From positions 1 to 13,337 of the forward strand of contig JAZNOK010000173.1 of the NCBI GenBank assembly GCA_045580775.1: a stretch of DNA of 13,337 bases, written 5' to 3'. Both the position numbers and the translations under genes were made by a program. The notes beneath the pieces were generated by a model that did no database searches, was not told the origin of the DNA, and saw only the letters and a list, made by a program, of their open reading frames with translations. This stretch comes from JAZMZS01 sp045580775 (lineage in GTDB: Bacteria > Bacillota > Clostridia > Oscillospirales > CAG-272). This document shows positions 7,197 through 13,337 of this stretch, piece after piece (the stretch's first letter is position 1; each line of letters begins with the position of its first letter).

Positions 7197-7213
7197 AAAA
7201 AAGGCTCCTGCCT
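7197..7213 (-). terminator. Small hairpin with T run between remB and gyrB
   Basis: The minus strand reads AGGC-AGGA-GCCT followed by Ts, four bases after the remB stop. The four-base-pair stem is too short for a strong terminator; it may act as an attenuator inside the operon, or have no effect. Confidence 0.35.
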
Positions 7214-7216
7214 ATG

Positions 7217-7471
7217 TTATTTTGCTCTCTTCGTAAGTGCCGATGTGGATATCTGAGAAAAGCACACCTTCTGCACTCCCGGCATCTTGTCATCATCGTA
7301 GAGGATGAAGGACTTTGGTACTTCGTAGCTTGCACTCTCGGTAAGTCCGTCACGCTCCACACGCCGCAGATAATCCCGCGTTATGCCGCTTGTCGTTGCA
7401 CGGTCGCAGTCAAATATCCCTATTACGGTTTTTGTTCTTATTACTCGGTTTCTGCCCGCGTGCAGATACAT
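7217..7471 (-). CDS. remB: RemB-like DUF370 protein
   Basis: This 84-residue protein matches the small DUF370 family, which includes Bacillus subtilis RemB (YaaB), encoded between recF and gyrB just as here. RemA and RemB are known there as regulators of extracellular matrix genes; whether RemB itself binds DNA is less clear. The product starts MYLHAGRNRVI, has GIFDCDRAT near residue 18 and ends in a basic tail. A GAGGAGAGG site overlaps the recF stop region, and only 12 bases separate the genes, indicating translational coupling. The family call rests on length, position and N-terminal pattern. Confidence 0.85.
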   Translation of the reverse strand: MYLHAGRNRVIRTKTVIGIFDCDRATTSGITRDYLRRVERDGLTESASYEVPKSFILYDDDKMPGVQKVCFSQISTSALTKRAK

Positions 7472-7483
7472 ACTTTCCTCTCC

Positions 7484-8617
7484 TCACTTCAGTCTGAAGG
7501 CATATTCCCCGGGGCCCATTGCCCGAAATATCCTCGAGGGCATGACAGCAGCTGCAAAATCGTTCATCTCGCATCCGGTCATTATGACCTGTTTTCCCTC
7601 GGTCCTCGACAAAAGATACCCACGCCGATTGTCATCAAGCTCACTCATAACATCATCAAAGAGAAACACCGGATACTCTCCCAGCTGCTCTCTCGCGAGT
7701 TCTCCTTCTGCCATTTTCAGAGCCAACGCTACCGATCTCTGCTGACCCTGAGACGCATACTGCCGTGCGTCTGTGCGGTTGATACTTATCCTCATGTCGT
7801 CACGGTGGATCCCATACACGGTCGCCGCCGCTGCTATCTCACGTTCGATATTCTCTGTGAGCTTTTTTCTGTATTGTGCGGCACACTCAGCCTCACTCGA
7901 TCGGAGAGCAAGGTCAATGTCGCATTCATATTCCAGCCGCAGCTTTTCTCCCGAACGGCTCATCTCGCCGAGAAAATACTCGGCATAAGGCGAGAGCCTT
8001 CTCACGTAGCTTTCACGCACCATGCATATATAAGCCGCCGAACAGGCAAGCTGCTCCGAAAAGATATCCAGCTGTGCCATCAGCATTCTCCGTGCCGTCT
8101 CGTCCTCGCCAAATGACAGGCGTCTGAGAAGGGCATTACGCTCCTCGAGCACCGCCTTGTACCTTGCCATCTCCCCGATATATCTGGGGTCAAGCTGTGA
8201 TATGGCGATGTTGAGAAACTCACGCCGCTGCCCGGGGCCTCCCTTGACTATTTCCAAATGCTGCGGACAGAACAGCACGGCACAAAACCGACCTATCATG
8301 TCCGAGATCCTGTCGCACACTACGCCGTTGATCTTTTTTTGGCGTTTTTTGTCTGCGTAGCCGAGAGTCAGGGAGTTCAAACGGTATCTGTCCGAGTACA
8401 CAAGCTCGGTATGATACCCCTGCGTGCCAAACCGCACAAGCTCACGCTCGCTCGACGCACGAAAGGACTTCCCTCTGGCAAAGGAATATATCCCCTCAAG
8501 CACGTTTGTCTTGCCTCTTGCGTTGTCTCCGCAGATTATGTTGACTCCGTCAAAGAAACGCAGCTGTGCGTGCTTGATGTTTCTGTAATTGTGAAGAGTG
8601 ATCGTTTCTACTTTCAT
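7484..8617 (-). CDS. recF: DNA replication and repair protein RecF
   Basis: RecF is an SMC-like ATPase that helps load RecA at gaps with RecO and RecR. It has Walker A GDNARGKT at residues 30-37, the ABC signature SQGQQRS near 289-295 and Walker B VFLFDD near 317-322 followed by SELD. I chose the ATG at 8617 (377 residues), because it has an AGG eight bases upstream and gives the usual start MKVETITLHNYRN. A GTG at 8635 would add six residues but has no ribosome site. Only 40 bases separate it from dnaN, leaving no room for the S4-domain YaaA gene often found there in Firmicutes. Confidence 0.95.
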   Translation of the reverse strand: MKVETITLHNYRNIKHAQLRFFDGVNIICGDNARGKTNVLEGIYSFARGKSFRASSERELVRFGTQGYHTELVYSDRYRLNSLTLGYADKKRQKKINGVVCDRISDMIGRFCAVLFCPQHLEIVKGGPGQRREFLNIAISQLDPRYIGEMARYKAVLEERNALLRRLSFGEDETARRMLMAQLDIFSEQLACSAAYICMVRESYVRRLSPYAEYFLGEMSRSGEKLRLEYECDIDLALRSSEAECAAQYRKKLTENIEREIAAAATVYGIHRDDMRISINRTDARQYASQGQQRSVALALKMAEGELAREQLGEYPVFLFDDVMSELDDNRRGYLLSRTEGKQVIMTGCEMNDFAAAVMPSRIFRAMGPGEYAFRLK

Positions 8618-8657
8618 GCGGTGTACCTGCTTCACATAGTTTACAGCTCGGTGATCT

Positions 8658-9803
8658 TTAGTCCGCCATCTTGACAGGCAGTATCATCTGCAAAAGCTCC
8701 CTGCCCTCAAGCTCCTCTGCAGGCTTCATGATCATACAGATCCTCGGTGCCTTCAGATACATCTTCACCCTCTCGCCGTCAAGTGCACGAAGTGCCTCGA
8801 TCAGATAACGGCAGGTAAACCCGATCTCTATATCCTCGCCTGTGTGCTCGCATTCTATCTCATCATATATCTGCCCTGTAAGCGAGTTTGACGAGATCTT
8901 GAGCAGGTTTTCCTTAAACGAGAGCTTGACATAAGAGCGGGAAGAGCCTATGCTCTTTTTCTCCGAGATAAGCGACGCACGGTCAAGCGATGTCATCAGC
9001 TCCGCTCTGTCCACCGTCACCTCTATCGGAAGGTTGCTCTGGATAATTCTGTTGTAGTCTATATACTTTGTGTCGATCAAGCGTGTAAAGAATATCAGGT
9101 CCCCTATCTCAAACACGATATGACGGCGGGCGGGTTTGATCTTCACAAGCTCGTCGGTGTCCTCTACGAGCTTGTTCAGCTCGATCAGGCTCTTTCCGGG
9201 GATGATGATGGATATCTCCCCTCCGTCCGGTGCCGCTCCGAGTTCTTTGACATGCATATCGCACTTTGACAAAGTAAACGAGTCGCAGGAGACCATCGTG
9301 ATGTCCTCGCCGCGGATGTTCATATATCCTCCGCACAGCTCGGGGTGATTTGCGTCTACCGTTGCGATAGAATGCAGAGTATGGTTGATCAGCTGCTTGA
9401 TCTTCTGCATTTCAAGCAGAAAACCCGTCTTTGAAAACAGCTCGGGGAAGGCAGGAAATTCTCTGCCTGCCAATGCATGCATCATATAGCAGATCTTTCC
9501 CGAGGAGACCTTTGCCGTGAGTTTTTCCGACACCTCGAGTGTGATCTCGCCCGAGGGCAGGATCTTTACATACTGGAAAAAGTCCTGTGCTCCCACGATA
9601 TAACTGCCCGGCTCCTCGACCTGACAGTCAAACTCGGTACGCATTCCCTTCTCCATATCATAGGTGCAAAGAACACAACGGTTGTCCTCTCTGCCCTCAA
9701 TGTAAACGCCCTCTATAGATGTAAACGTGCTCTTGGTAGAAATACAGCCCATAGCCGGGGAAAGATGAGCGAGAAGCTCACTTTTGTCAAATATAATTTT
9801 CAT
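8658..9803 (-). CDS. dnaN: DNA polymerase III beta subunit (sliding clamp)
   Basis: The beta clamp is a ring dimer that tethers DNA polymerase III and other partners to DNA. The 381-residue length and three-domain pattern fit the family. Recognisable points are the N-terminus MKIIFDKSELLAHL, a central VDGR-equivalent region, EIGFTCRYLIEALRAL in domain III, and the C-terminal QMILPVKMAD, which contains the usual LPV(R/K) near the end. AGGAG lies seven bases before the ATG. It follows dnaA after 56 bases with no terminator, so the two are probably co-transcribed. Confidence 0.96.
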   Translation of the reverse strand: MKIIFDKSELLAHLSPAMGCISTKSTFTSIEGVYIEGREDNRCVLCTYDMEKGMRTEFDCQVEEPGSYIVGAQDFFQYVKILPSGEITLEVSEKLTAKVSSGKICYMMHALAGREFPAFPELFSKTGFLLEMQKIKQLINHTLHSIATVDANHPELCGGYMNIRGEDITMVSCDSFTLSKCDMHVKELGAAPDGGEISIIIPGKSLIELNKLVEDTDELVKIKPARRHIVFEIGDLIFFTRLIDTKYIDYNRIIQSNLPIEVTVDRAELMTSLDRASLISEKKSIGSSRSYVKLSFKENLLKISSNSLTGQIYDEIECEHTGEDIEIGFTCRYLIEALRALDGERVKMYLKAPRICMIMKPAEELEGRELLQMILPVKMAD

Positions 9804-9859
9804 CGTTATTCTCCTGTGTGTAGAATGATCGGGGCATCAGCTGACGCTCTGCCGCCTTT

Positions 9860-11218
9860 TTATGTCTCCTTTACGTCTGAGATAAGCTCGTTTATCTCCG
9901 CCTCAAAGGAAGTGTCGGTGGATATACGCTTGTCCACCTTTCGGAAGCTCGACATTGCAGTAGTGTGATCTCTGGAAAACAGATCTCCTATCTGCACAAG
10001 TGTCAGATCTGTCAGCGTCCTTATCAAATACACGCAAACATGGCGTGCTCCGACGATCGCGGCAGTCTGCTTTTTTGACTTTATCTCCTCGGCAGACACT
10101 CCGTACTTGACAGAGACGGCTGAGAATATCTTGTCTACGGTCACATTGGACGGTTCTCTGTCCGTCACTATATCGGCTACCGCTCCTTTCGCTATCTCAA
10201 GGGTGATGGGCGTGCCTGACAGAAGTGAAAGTGCCCCGAGTTTCTTGAGTGATCCTTCTATCTGTCTGACGTTGTTTTTGAGTCTGTCTGCCAGATACGT
10301 CACAACGTCGTTGGGTATGCTGAGGTTCATCTTTTGGGCTTTGTTCTTGATTATCGCCATTCTCAGCTCAATGTCAGGCGACTGGATATCGGCTATCAGT
10401 CCCGACTCAAACCTGCCGATAAGCCGCTCCTCGAGGATCTTCATTTCCTTTGGCGGTTTGTCTGAGGTGATGATGATCTGCTTCGACTCCACGTAAAGCG
10501 AGTCAAACGTGTGGAAAAATTCAAGCTGTGTCGCCTGCTTTCCCATGATAAACTGTATGTCGTCTATGAACAGCACATCCACTGTACGGTACTTTTCCCT
10601 GATAGCGTGGGTGTTCTGCATTCTGATCGCCTCAACAACCTCGTTCAAAAAATCCTCGCCCTTGACATAAATGCACTTGAGCGTGGGGTCGGAATTTGCA
10701 AGCTCGTTCTTGATAGCGTACATAAGGTGCGTCTTTCCTATTCCGGACGGCCCCCATATATAGAGCGGGTTGTATGCGGTAGCAGGACTGCGTGCAACAG
10801 CCAGACATGCCGCATGGGCAAACTTGTTCGATGAGCCTACGATGAAGTTCTCAAACGTGTAATCGGTAACAGGCGTGGACTGGGGCAGTTGACTCAGCGG
10901 CTGGGTCTTGAGCTGCTCGGGATCCTGCGGTATCTGACCGTGGGTGCGGTACTGCTCCGCCTCCTGTCTGGTAAGCAACGCCATCTCTATGTAGTAACCC
11001 ATCACCTCGGTTAGTGCACTCTCGACTACCTCTCGGTGATTTTTGCTAATTATATTCTTCTTCATCGCGGACGGCGTGGAAAGTATAAACTTCTTGTCCG
11101 TGATATCAACAGGCTCTATATCCGAAAACCATAGCCCGAAGCTGCTCTCGGAATACGCCGGTCTTATCAGCTCAAGAGCAAGAGTCCATATCTCGCTCAG
11201 TTCGTTGTTGTATGACAT
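9860..11218 (-). CDS. dnaA: Chromosomal replication initiator DnaA
   Basis: DnaA binds the origin, oligomerises with ATP and melts DNA. Domain I spans about residues 1-85 and a short polar linker about 86-118. The AAA+ domain has Walker A GPSGIGKT (156-163), Walker B VLFIDD (215-220), the arginine finger in LIGRFESG (R269) and sensor 2 in NNVRQIEGSL (R318). Domain IV (about 360-452) has R392, equivalent to the DNA-contacting arginine of E. coli, and DHTT (417-420). The motif before it reads GDLFSRDHTT, one residue shorter than the usual GEEFGGRDHTT, and the finger region reads IGRFES where SRFEWG is usual. AGGAG lies six bases before the ATG, and a good promoter is present upstream. The length is typical. 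Confidence 0.97.
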   Translation of the reverse strand: MSYNNELSEIWTLALELIRPAYSESSFGLWFSDIEPVDITDKKFILSTPSAMKKNIISKNHREVVESALTEVMGYYIEMALLTRQEAEQYRTHGQIPQDPEQLKTQPLSQLPQSTPVTDYTFENFIVGSSNKFAHAACLAVARSPATAYNPLYIWGPSGIGKTHLMYAIKNELANSDPTLKCIYVKGEDFLNEVVEAIRMQNTHAIREKYRTVDVLFIDDIQFIMGKQATQLEFFHTFDSLYVESKQIIITSDKPPKEMKILEERLIGRFESGLIADIQSPDIELRMAIIKNKAQKMNLSIPNDVVTYLADRLKNNVRQIEGSLKKLGALSLLSGTPITLEIAKGAVADIVTDREPSNVTVDKIFSAVSVKYGVSAEEIKSKKQTAAIVGARHVCVYLIRTLTDLTLVQIGDLFSRDHTTAMSSFRKVDKRISTDTSFEAEINELISDVKET

Positions 11219-11289
11219 TTTTATCTCCTTTTGACTTTTACTCCGACCGGTAAAAGACGATATTTCCCCTATTTTGCATATATATTAGT

Positions 11290-11318
11290 ATTATAACATA
11301 ATACCGTATATAATGCAA
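11290..11318 (-). promoter_or_regulatory. dnaA promoter
   Basis: The minus strand reads TTGCAT, a 17-base spacer and a perfect TATAAT. Transcription would start near 11283, giving a leader of about 65 bases before the dnaA ATG. It is the strongest minus-strand promoter in the window and probably drives dnaA, dnaN and the genes after them. Confidence 0.8.
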
Positions 11319-11392
11319 CCCCAAAAAAGCAAAAACAACACATCAGTATCAGGTTGTTTTTTTCTGTCCCGGCATCCGCTGCCTTTCGCTCT

Positions 11393-11407
11393 CATACCAA
11401 AAATGTT
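11393..11407 (+). repeat. Direct repeat 1 upstream of galK
   Basis: CATACCAAAAATGTT, followed by a T run. An identical copy begins exactly 30 bases downstream, about three helical turns, so both lie on the same DNA face. The centre is about 80 bases before the predicted galK start. It could bind an activator or repressor, or be an origin-associated site. Confidence 0.6.
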
Positions 11408-11422
11408 TTTTAACTCAGCTCA

Positions 11423-11437
11423 CATACCAAAAATGTT
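11423..11437 (+). repeat. Direct repeat 2 upstream of galK
   Basis: Identical to the copy at 11393. Here the surrounding bases also make a small inverted repeat, ACAT-n7-ATGT (11422-11436). It ends eight bases before the galK -35 box, centred about 50 bases upstream of the predicted start, a common position for an activator site. Confidence 0.6.
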
Positions 11438-11445
11438 ATTTGCTA

Positions 11446-11474
11446 TTGATTTTTTGTGTTGTGTGAGTTATAAT
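11446..11474 (+). promoter_or_regulatory. galK promoter
   Basis: TTGATT and a perfect TATAAT are separated by 17 bases, a strong housekeeping-type promoter. The start would be near 11481, giving an AT-rich leader of about 86 bases. AGGAGA at 11555-11560 lies six bases before the ATG. Confidence 0.8.
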
Positions 11475-11566
11475 AATTTAGACTGAGGTTTATATTTTAA
11501 TGAACTGATAGACCGAGCCGGATCAGATTTTAATTTTTAATATTTACATAAAACAGGAGACTTACT

Positions 11567-12844
11567 ATGAACGCAAAGCAACTCACAGCCGCTATCCAGG
11601 GCGGCGAGCTTGACGCACGCTTCACCGAACTGTACGGCGATGATGCACAAAGACAGAAAGGCAGATACGTAGACTCTATCGCAAAGTTCGAGCAGCTCTA
11701 CGGCTCAGACAGAGACGTTTTTCTCTTCTCCGTTCCCGGCAGAAGCGAAGTCTCGGGTAACCACACCGACCACAACTACGGCCGTGTTCTTGCAGCTGCT
11801 ATCAACCTCGATATCATTGCTATCGTTTCCAAAAACACAGACGGCACCATCCGCATAAAGAGCGAAGGCTACCGCGAGGATGTCGTTGTAATTTCCGACA
11901 CTGTTGAGCCTAAGGCAGAAAACTTCTTCAAGTCACGCGGTATCGTCGCAGGTATGTGCCGCGGATTCGCTGACAGAGGCTACGATGTGGCAGGCTTTGA
12001 TGCTTATACCACAAGCGAAGTCTTCAAGGGAAGCGGACTCTCCTCTTCAGCCGCTTTTGAGGTTATGGTCGGAGATATCCTCAACTACCTCTACAATGAC
12101 GGAAAGGTAGACAACGCCGAGATCGCAAAGATCGCTCAGTTCTCCGAAAATGTATACTTCGGTAAGCCCTGCGGACTGATGGATCAGACCGCTTGTGCTG
12201 TCGGCGGCTTTGTAAATATCGACTTTGCCGATCCCAAAAATCCTATCATAAATCCTATCGCTTTTGACCTCTCAGGCAAGGGCTTCTCCCTCTGTATCGT
12301 CAACACCGGCGGCAATCACGCCGACCTCAATGACGACTATGCTTCTGTTCCCGCAGAGATGAAGGCTGTTGCTGCAGAGCTCGGTCATGAGGTGCTCCGC
12401 GATGTTACAGAGGCTGACGTGATCGCTAATATCGCTTCTCTCCGCGAAAAGTGCGGCGACAGAGCTATCATGCGTGCGTTCCACTTCATCGCTGAGAACA
12501 AGAGAGTTGACGCTCAGGCAAAGGCTCTCAAAGAGGGTGACATGGATGCGTTCTTCGCAGGTGTATTCGCTTCCGGCAACTCCTCTTTCAAGTATCTGCA
12601 GAATGTTTACACCACAAAGAATGTTGCTGAACAGGGACTTTCTCTGGCTCTGTGCGTAACCGAGCAGTTCATGGCGGGCAAGGACGGTGCTTTCCGCGTT
12701 CACGGCGGCGGTTTTGCAGGTACTATCCAGGCGTTCGTTCCCAATCAGTATGTCGAGGATTACAGAGCTCTCATCAACTCTGTTTTCGGTGACGGTGCTT
12801 GCTACGTACTCAAGGTAAGACCCTTCGGTGCTATAATGGTCTAA
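11567..12844 (+). CDS. galK: Galactokinase-type GHMP sugar kinase
   Basis: GHMP galactokinases phosphorylate alpha-D-galactose at C1 using ATP, the first step of the Leloir pathway in the cytoplasm. The 425-residue product has the sugar signature VPGRSEVSGNHTDHNYG (residues 56-72), the ATP loop GSGLSSSAA (155-163), CGLMDQ with the likely catalytic Asp206, and the C-terminal motif VHGGGFAGTIQAF. In classic galactokinases the first motif is GEHTDY, where Glu contacts the sugar; here it is GNHTDH. I recall this variant from Firmicutes proteins annotated as galactokinase, but its substrate is less certain. The gene is alone on the plus strand with its own promoter and terminator, and no other galactose genes are in view. 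AGGAGA fixes the start. Confidence 0.88.
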   Translation: MNAKQLTAAIQGGELDARFTELYGDDAQRQKGRYVDSIAKFEQLYGSDRDVFLFSVPGRSEVSGNHTDHNYGRVLAAAINLDIIAIVSKNTDGTIRIKSEGYREDVVVISDTVEPKAENFFKSRGIVAGMCRGFADRGYDVAGFDAYTTSEVFKGSGLSSSAAFEVMVGDILNYLYNDGKVDNAEIAKIAQFSENVYFGKPCGLMDQTACAVGGFVNIDFADPKNPIINPIAFDLSGKGFSLCIVNTGGNHADLNDDYASVPAEMKAVAAELGHEVLRDVTEADVIANIASLREKCGDRAIMRAFHFIAENKRVDAQAKALKEGDMDAFFAGVFASGNSSFKYLQNVYTTKNVAEQGLSLALCVTEQFMAGKDGAFRVHGGGFAGTIQAFVPNQYVEDYRALINSVFGDGACYVLKVRPFGAIMV

Positions 12845-12944
12845 ACCGTCCCTTCTTATCCATCACATATCGGGTAAGGACAAAACCGCACTCTCCCATG
12901 CCGCAGTACGCGGCAAAAAACCGCAAATGCAATTTTTAAATACT

Positions 12945-12999
12945 AAGCACTCTGTCCTGAGACTTCTCTGGGGGAAATCTCGCGACAGAGTGCTTTTTT
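12945..12999 (+). terminator. galK intrinsic terminator with a large loop
   Basis: AAGCACTCTGTC (12945-12956) pairs perfectly with GACAGAGTGCTT (12984-12995), and six Ts end at 12999. The 27-base apical region can add a short GAGA/TCTC helix. It lies about 100 bases after the galK stop. A long stem, large loop and T tail would also fit a small RNA's 3' end, but no separate promoter is evident. Confidence 0.85.
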
Positions 13000-13033
13000 C
13001 ATGCAAGGGCGGTTTATTGGCGGAGGGTATTAG

Positions 13034-13102
13034 CGGGGGAAAACTTTTTGAGAAAAGTTTACCCCCGAACCCCCTTTCAAAAACTTTTGAAAAATTTTTA
13101 TT
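13034..13102. repeat. Hairpin-plus-tail repeat, copy B
   Basis: CGGGGG, A, AAACTTTT (13034-13048) and AAAAGTTT, A, CCCCCG (13053-13067) form a long stem around TGAG, broken only by an A-A mismatch. The tail GAACCCCCTTTCAAAAACTT follows, containing its own palindrome TTTCAAAAACTTTTGAAA (13075-13092). It has the same layout and orientation as copy A between gyrB and gyrA. Confidence 0.65.
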
Positions 13103-13207
13103 ACTACACCCCCTGCTATCTACATTCCTGACGTGGCGGGGGGCTGAGCACAACGCCCCAAGCTCGTGCTCCGCACTCGACATAGAAATGAAGACTATCG
13201 GAAATAA

Positions 13208-13254
13208 TCTTTTGCAAAAAGAGTTCCCTTTCAAAAACTTTTTAAAATTTTATA
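13208..13254. repeat. Hairpin-plus-tail repeat, copy C (degenerate)
   Basis: A short hairpin TCTTTT/AAAAGA (13208-13222) is followed by TTCCCTTTCAAAAACTTTTT and an AT-rich run. The tail matches copy B closely, but the GC-rich half of the hairpin is missing. It appears to be a decayed or truncated copy about 150 bases after copy B. Confidence 0.5.
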
Positions 13255-13337
13255 GGGGTGTTCGTTAGTATGATCTCCGACTAGATAAGTGAGACTGCAA
13301 ATCTTTGATTTGGTAAGTCGAACTTATGCATGCGAGC

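Larger units (their letters stand above)
11219..11566. other. dnaA-galK intergenic region, candidate oriC
   Basis: This 348-base divergent gap lies next to dnaA, where the origin is usually found, and the minus-strand cluster points away from it. It contains promoters for both genes, AT-rich tracts at about 11271-11315 and 11451-11550 that could unwind, and two copies of CATACCAAAAATGTT. I found no match to TTATNCACA on either strand. The origin assignment therefore rests on position and composition only. Confidence 0.45.
12845..13337. other. Non-coding region downstream of galK
   Basis: No gene is supported here. The stretch holds a small hairpin at 12900-12914 (GCCGC, AGTAC, GCGGC), the galK terminator, two copies of the hairpin-plus-tail repeat and, between them, a GC-rich inverted repeat GAGCAC/GTGCTC at 13146-13171. 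The last 75 bases contain a small AAATC/GATTT inverted repeat but nothing I recognise. Confidence 0.65.

Noticed and set aside
7142..8116. 324-codon plus-strand open frame opposite recF and remB
   Set aside because: It is antisense to two well-supported genes, and its translation is Cys/Arg/Ser-rich with no domain pattern.
10510..10518. TGTGGAAAA, one mismatch from a DnaA box
   Set aside because: It is a single site inside dnaA coding for conserved residues, not clustered, so probably chance.
12863..13268. Open frames on both strands downstream of galK
   Set aside because: They cross the galK terminator and the hairpin repeats, have no ribosome sites, and the translations mirror the repeats.
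13310..13337. AAGTCGAAC-like string at the right edge, resembling part of 16S rRNA
   Set aside because: The flanking bases do not follow the 16S order, so the short match is coincidental.

Overview
The window looks like the chromosomal replication-initiation region of a low-to-mid GC Clostridia bacterium. Ruminococcus or a related Oscillospiraceae genus is my best guess, from gene order, protein sequence style and AT-rich promoters with strong AGGAG ribosome sites; I could not run a search to confirm it.

Layout. A minus-strand block runs from right to left: dnaA, dnaN, recF, remB (DUF370), gyrB, gyrA, a small lipoprotein gene and recA. From dnaA to gyrA this is the classic Gram-positive origin cluster: initiator, sliding clamp, recombination mediator, matrix regulator and both gyrase subunits. 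Two departures stand out. The S4-domain gene (yaaA) usually found between dnaN and recF is absent. On the other side of dnaA, where rpmH/rnpA often lie, there is instead a divergent, plus-strand galactokinase-type GHMP kinase gene with its own promoter and terminator. recA, usually far from the origin, closes the block after the lipoprotein gene.

The 348-base gap between dnaA and galK holds a good promoter for each gene (both with 17-base spacers), AT-rich tracts that could melt, and a 15-base direct repeat occurring twice just upstream of the galK -35 box. I found no canonical DnaA box (TTATNCACA) there. The helix-turn-helix region of this DnaA also differs from the textbook motif, so the origin signal may be non-canonical.

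Non-coding ends and gaps are rich in structure. The left 500 bases hold a strong compound hairpin at the edge, a 175-base MITE-like element with nested inverted repeats, and the probable recA terminator. Three related hairpin-plus-tail repeats lie in the gyrB-gyrA gap (one) and downstream of galK (two). An 18-base-pair palindrome follows gyrA.

Functionally, most genes here serve chromosome initiation, replication, supercoiling and recombination. GyrA carries Ala and Gly at the two positions that anchor fluoroquinolones in sensitive enzymes. I see no phage, CRISPR, toxin-antitoxin or other defence system; the novelty is in regulatory and repeat DNA and in divergent motifs of core proteins.
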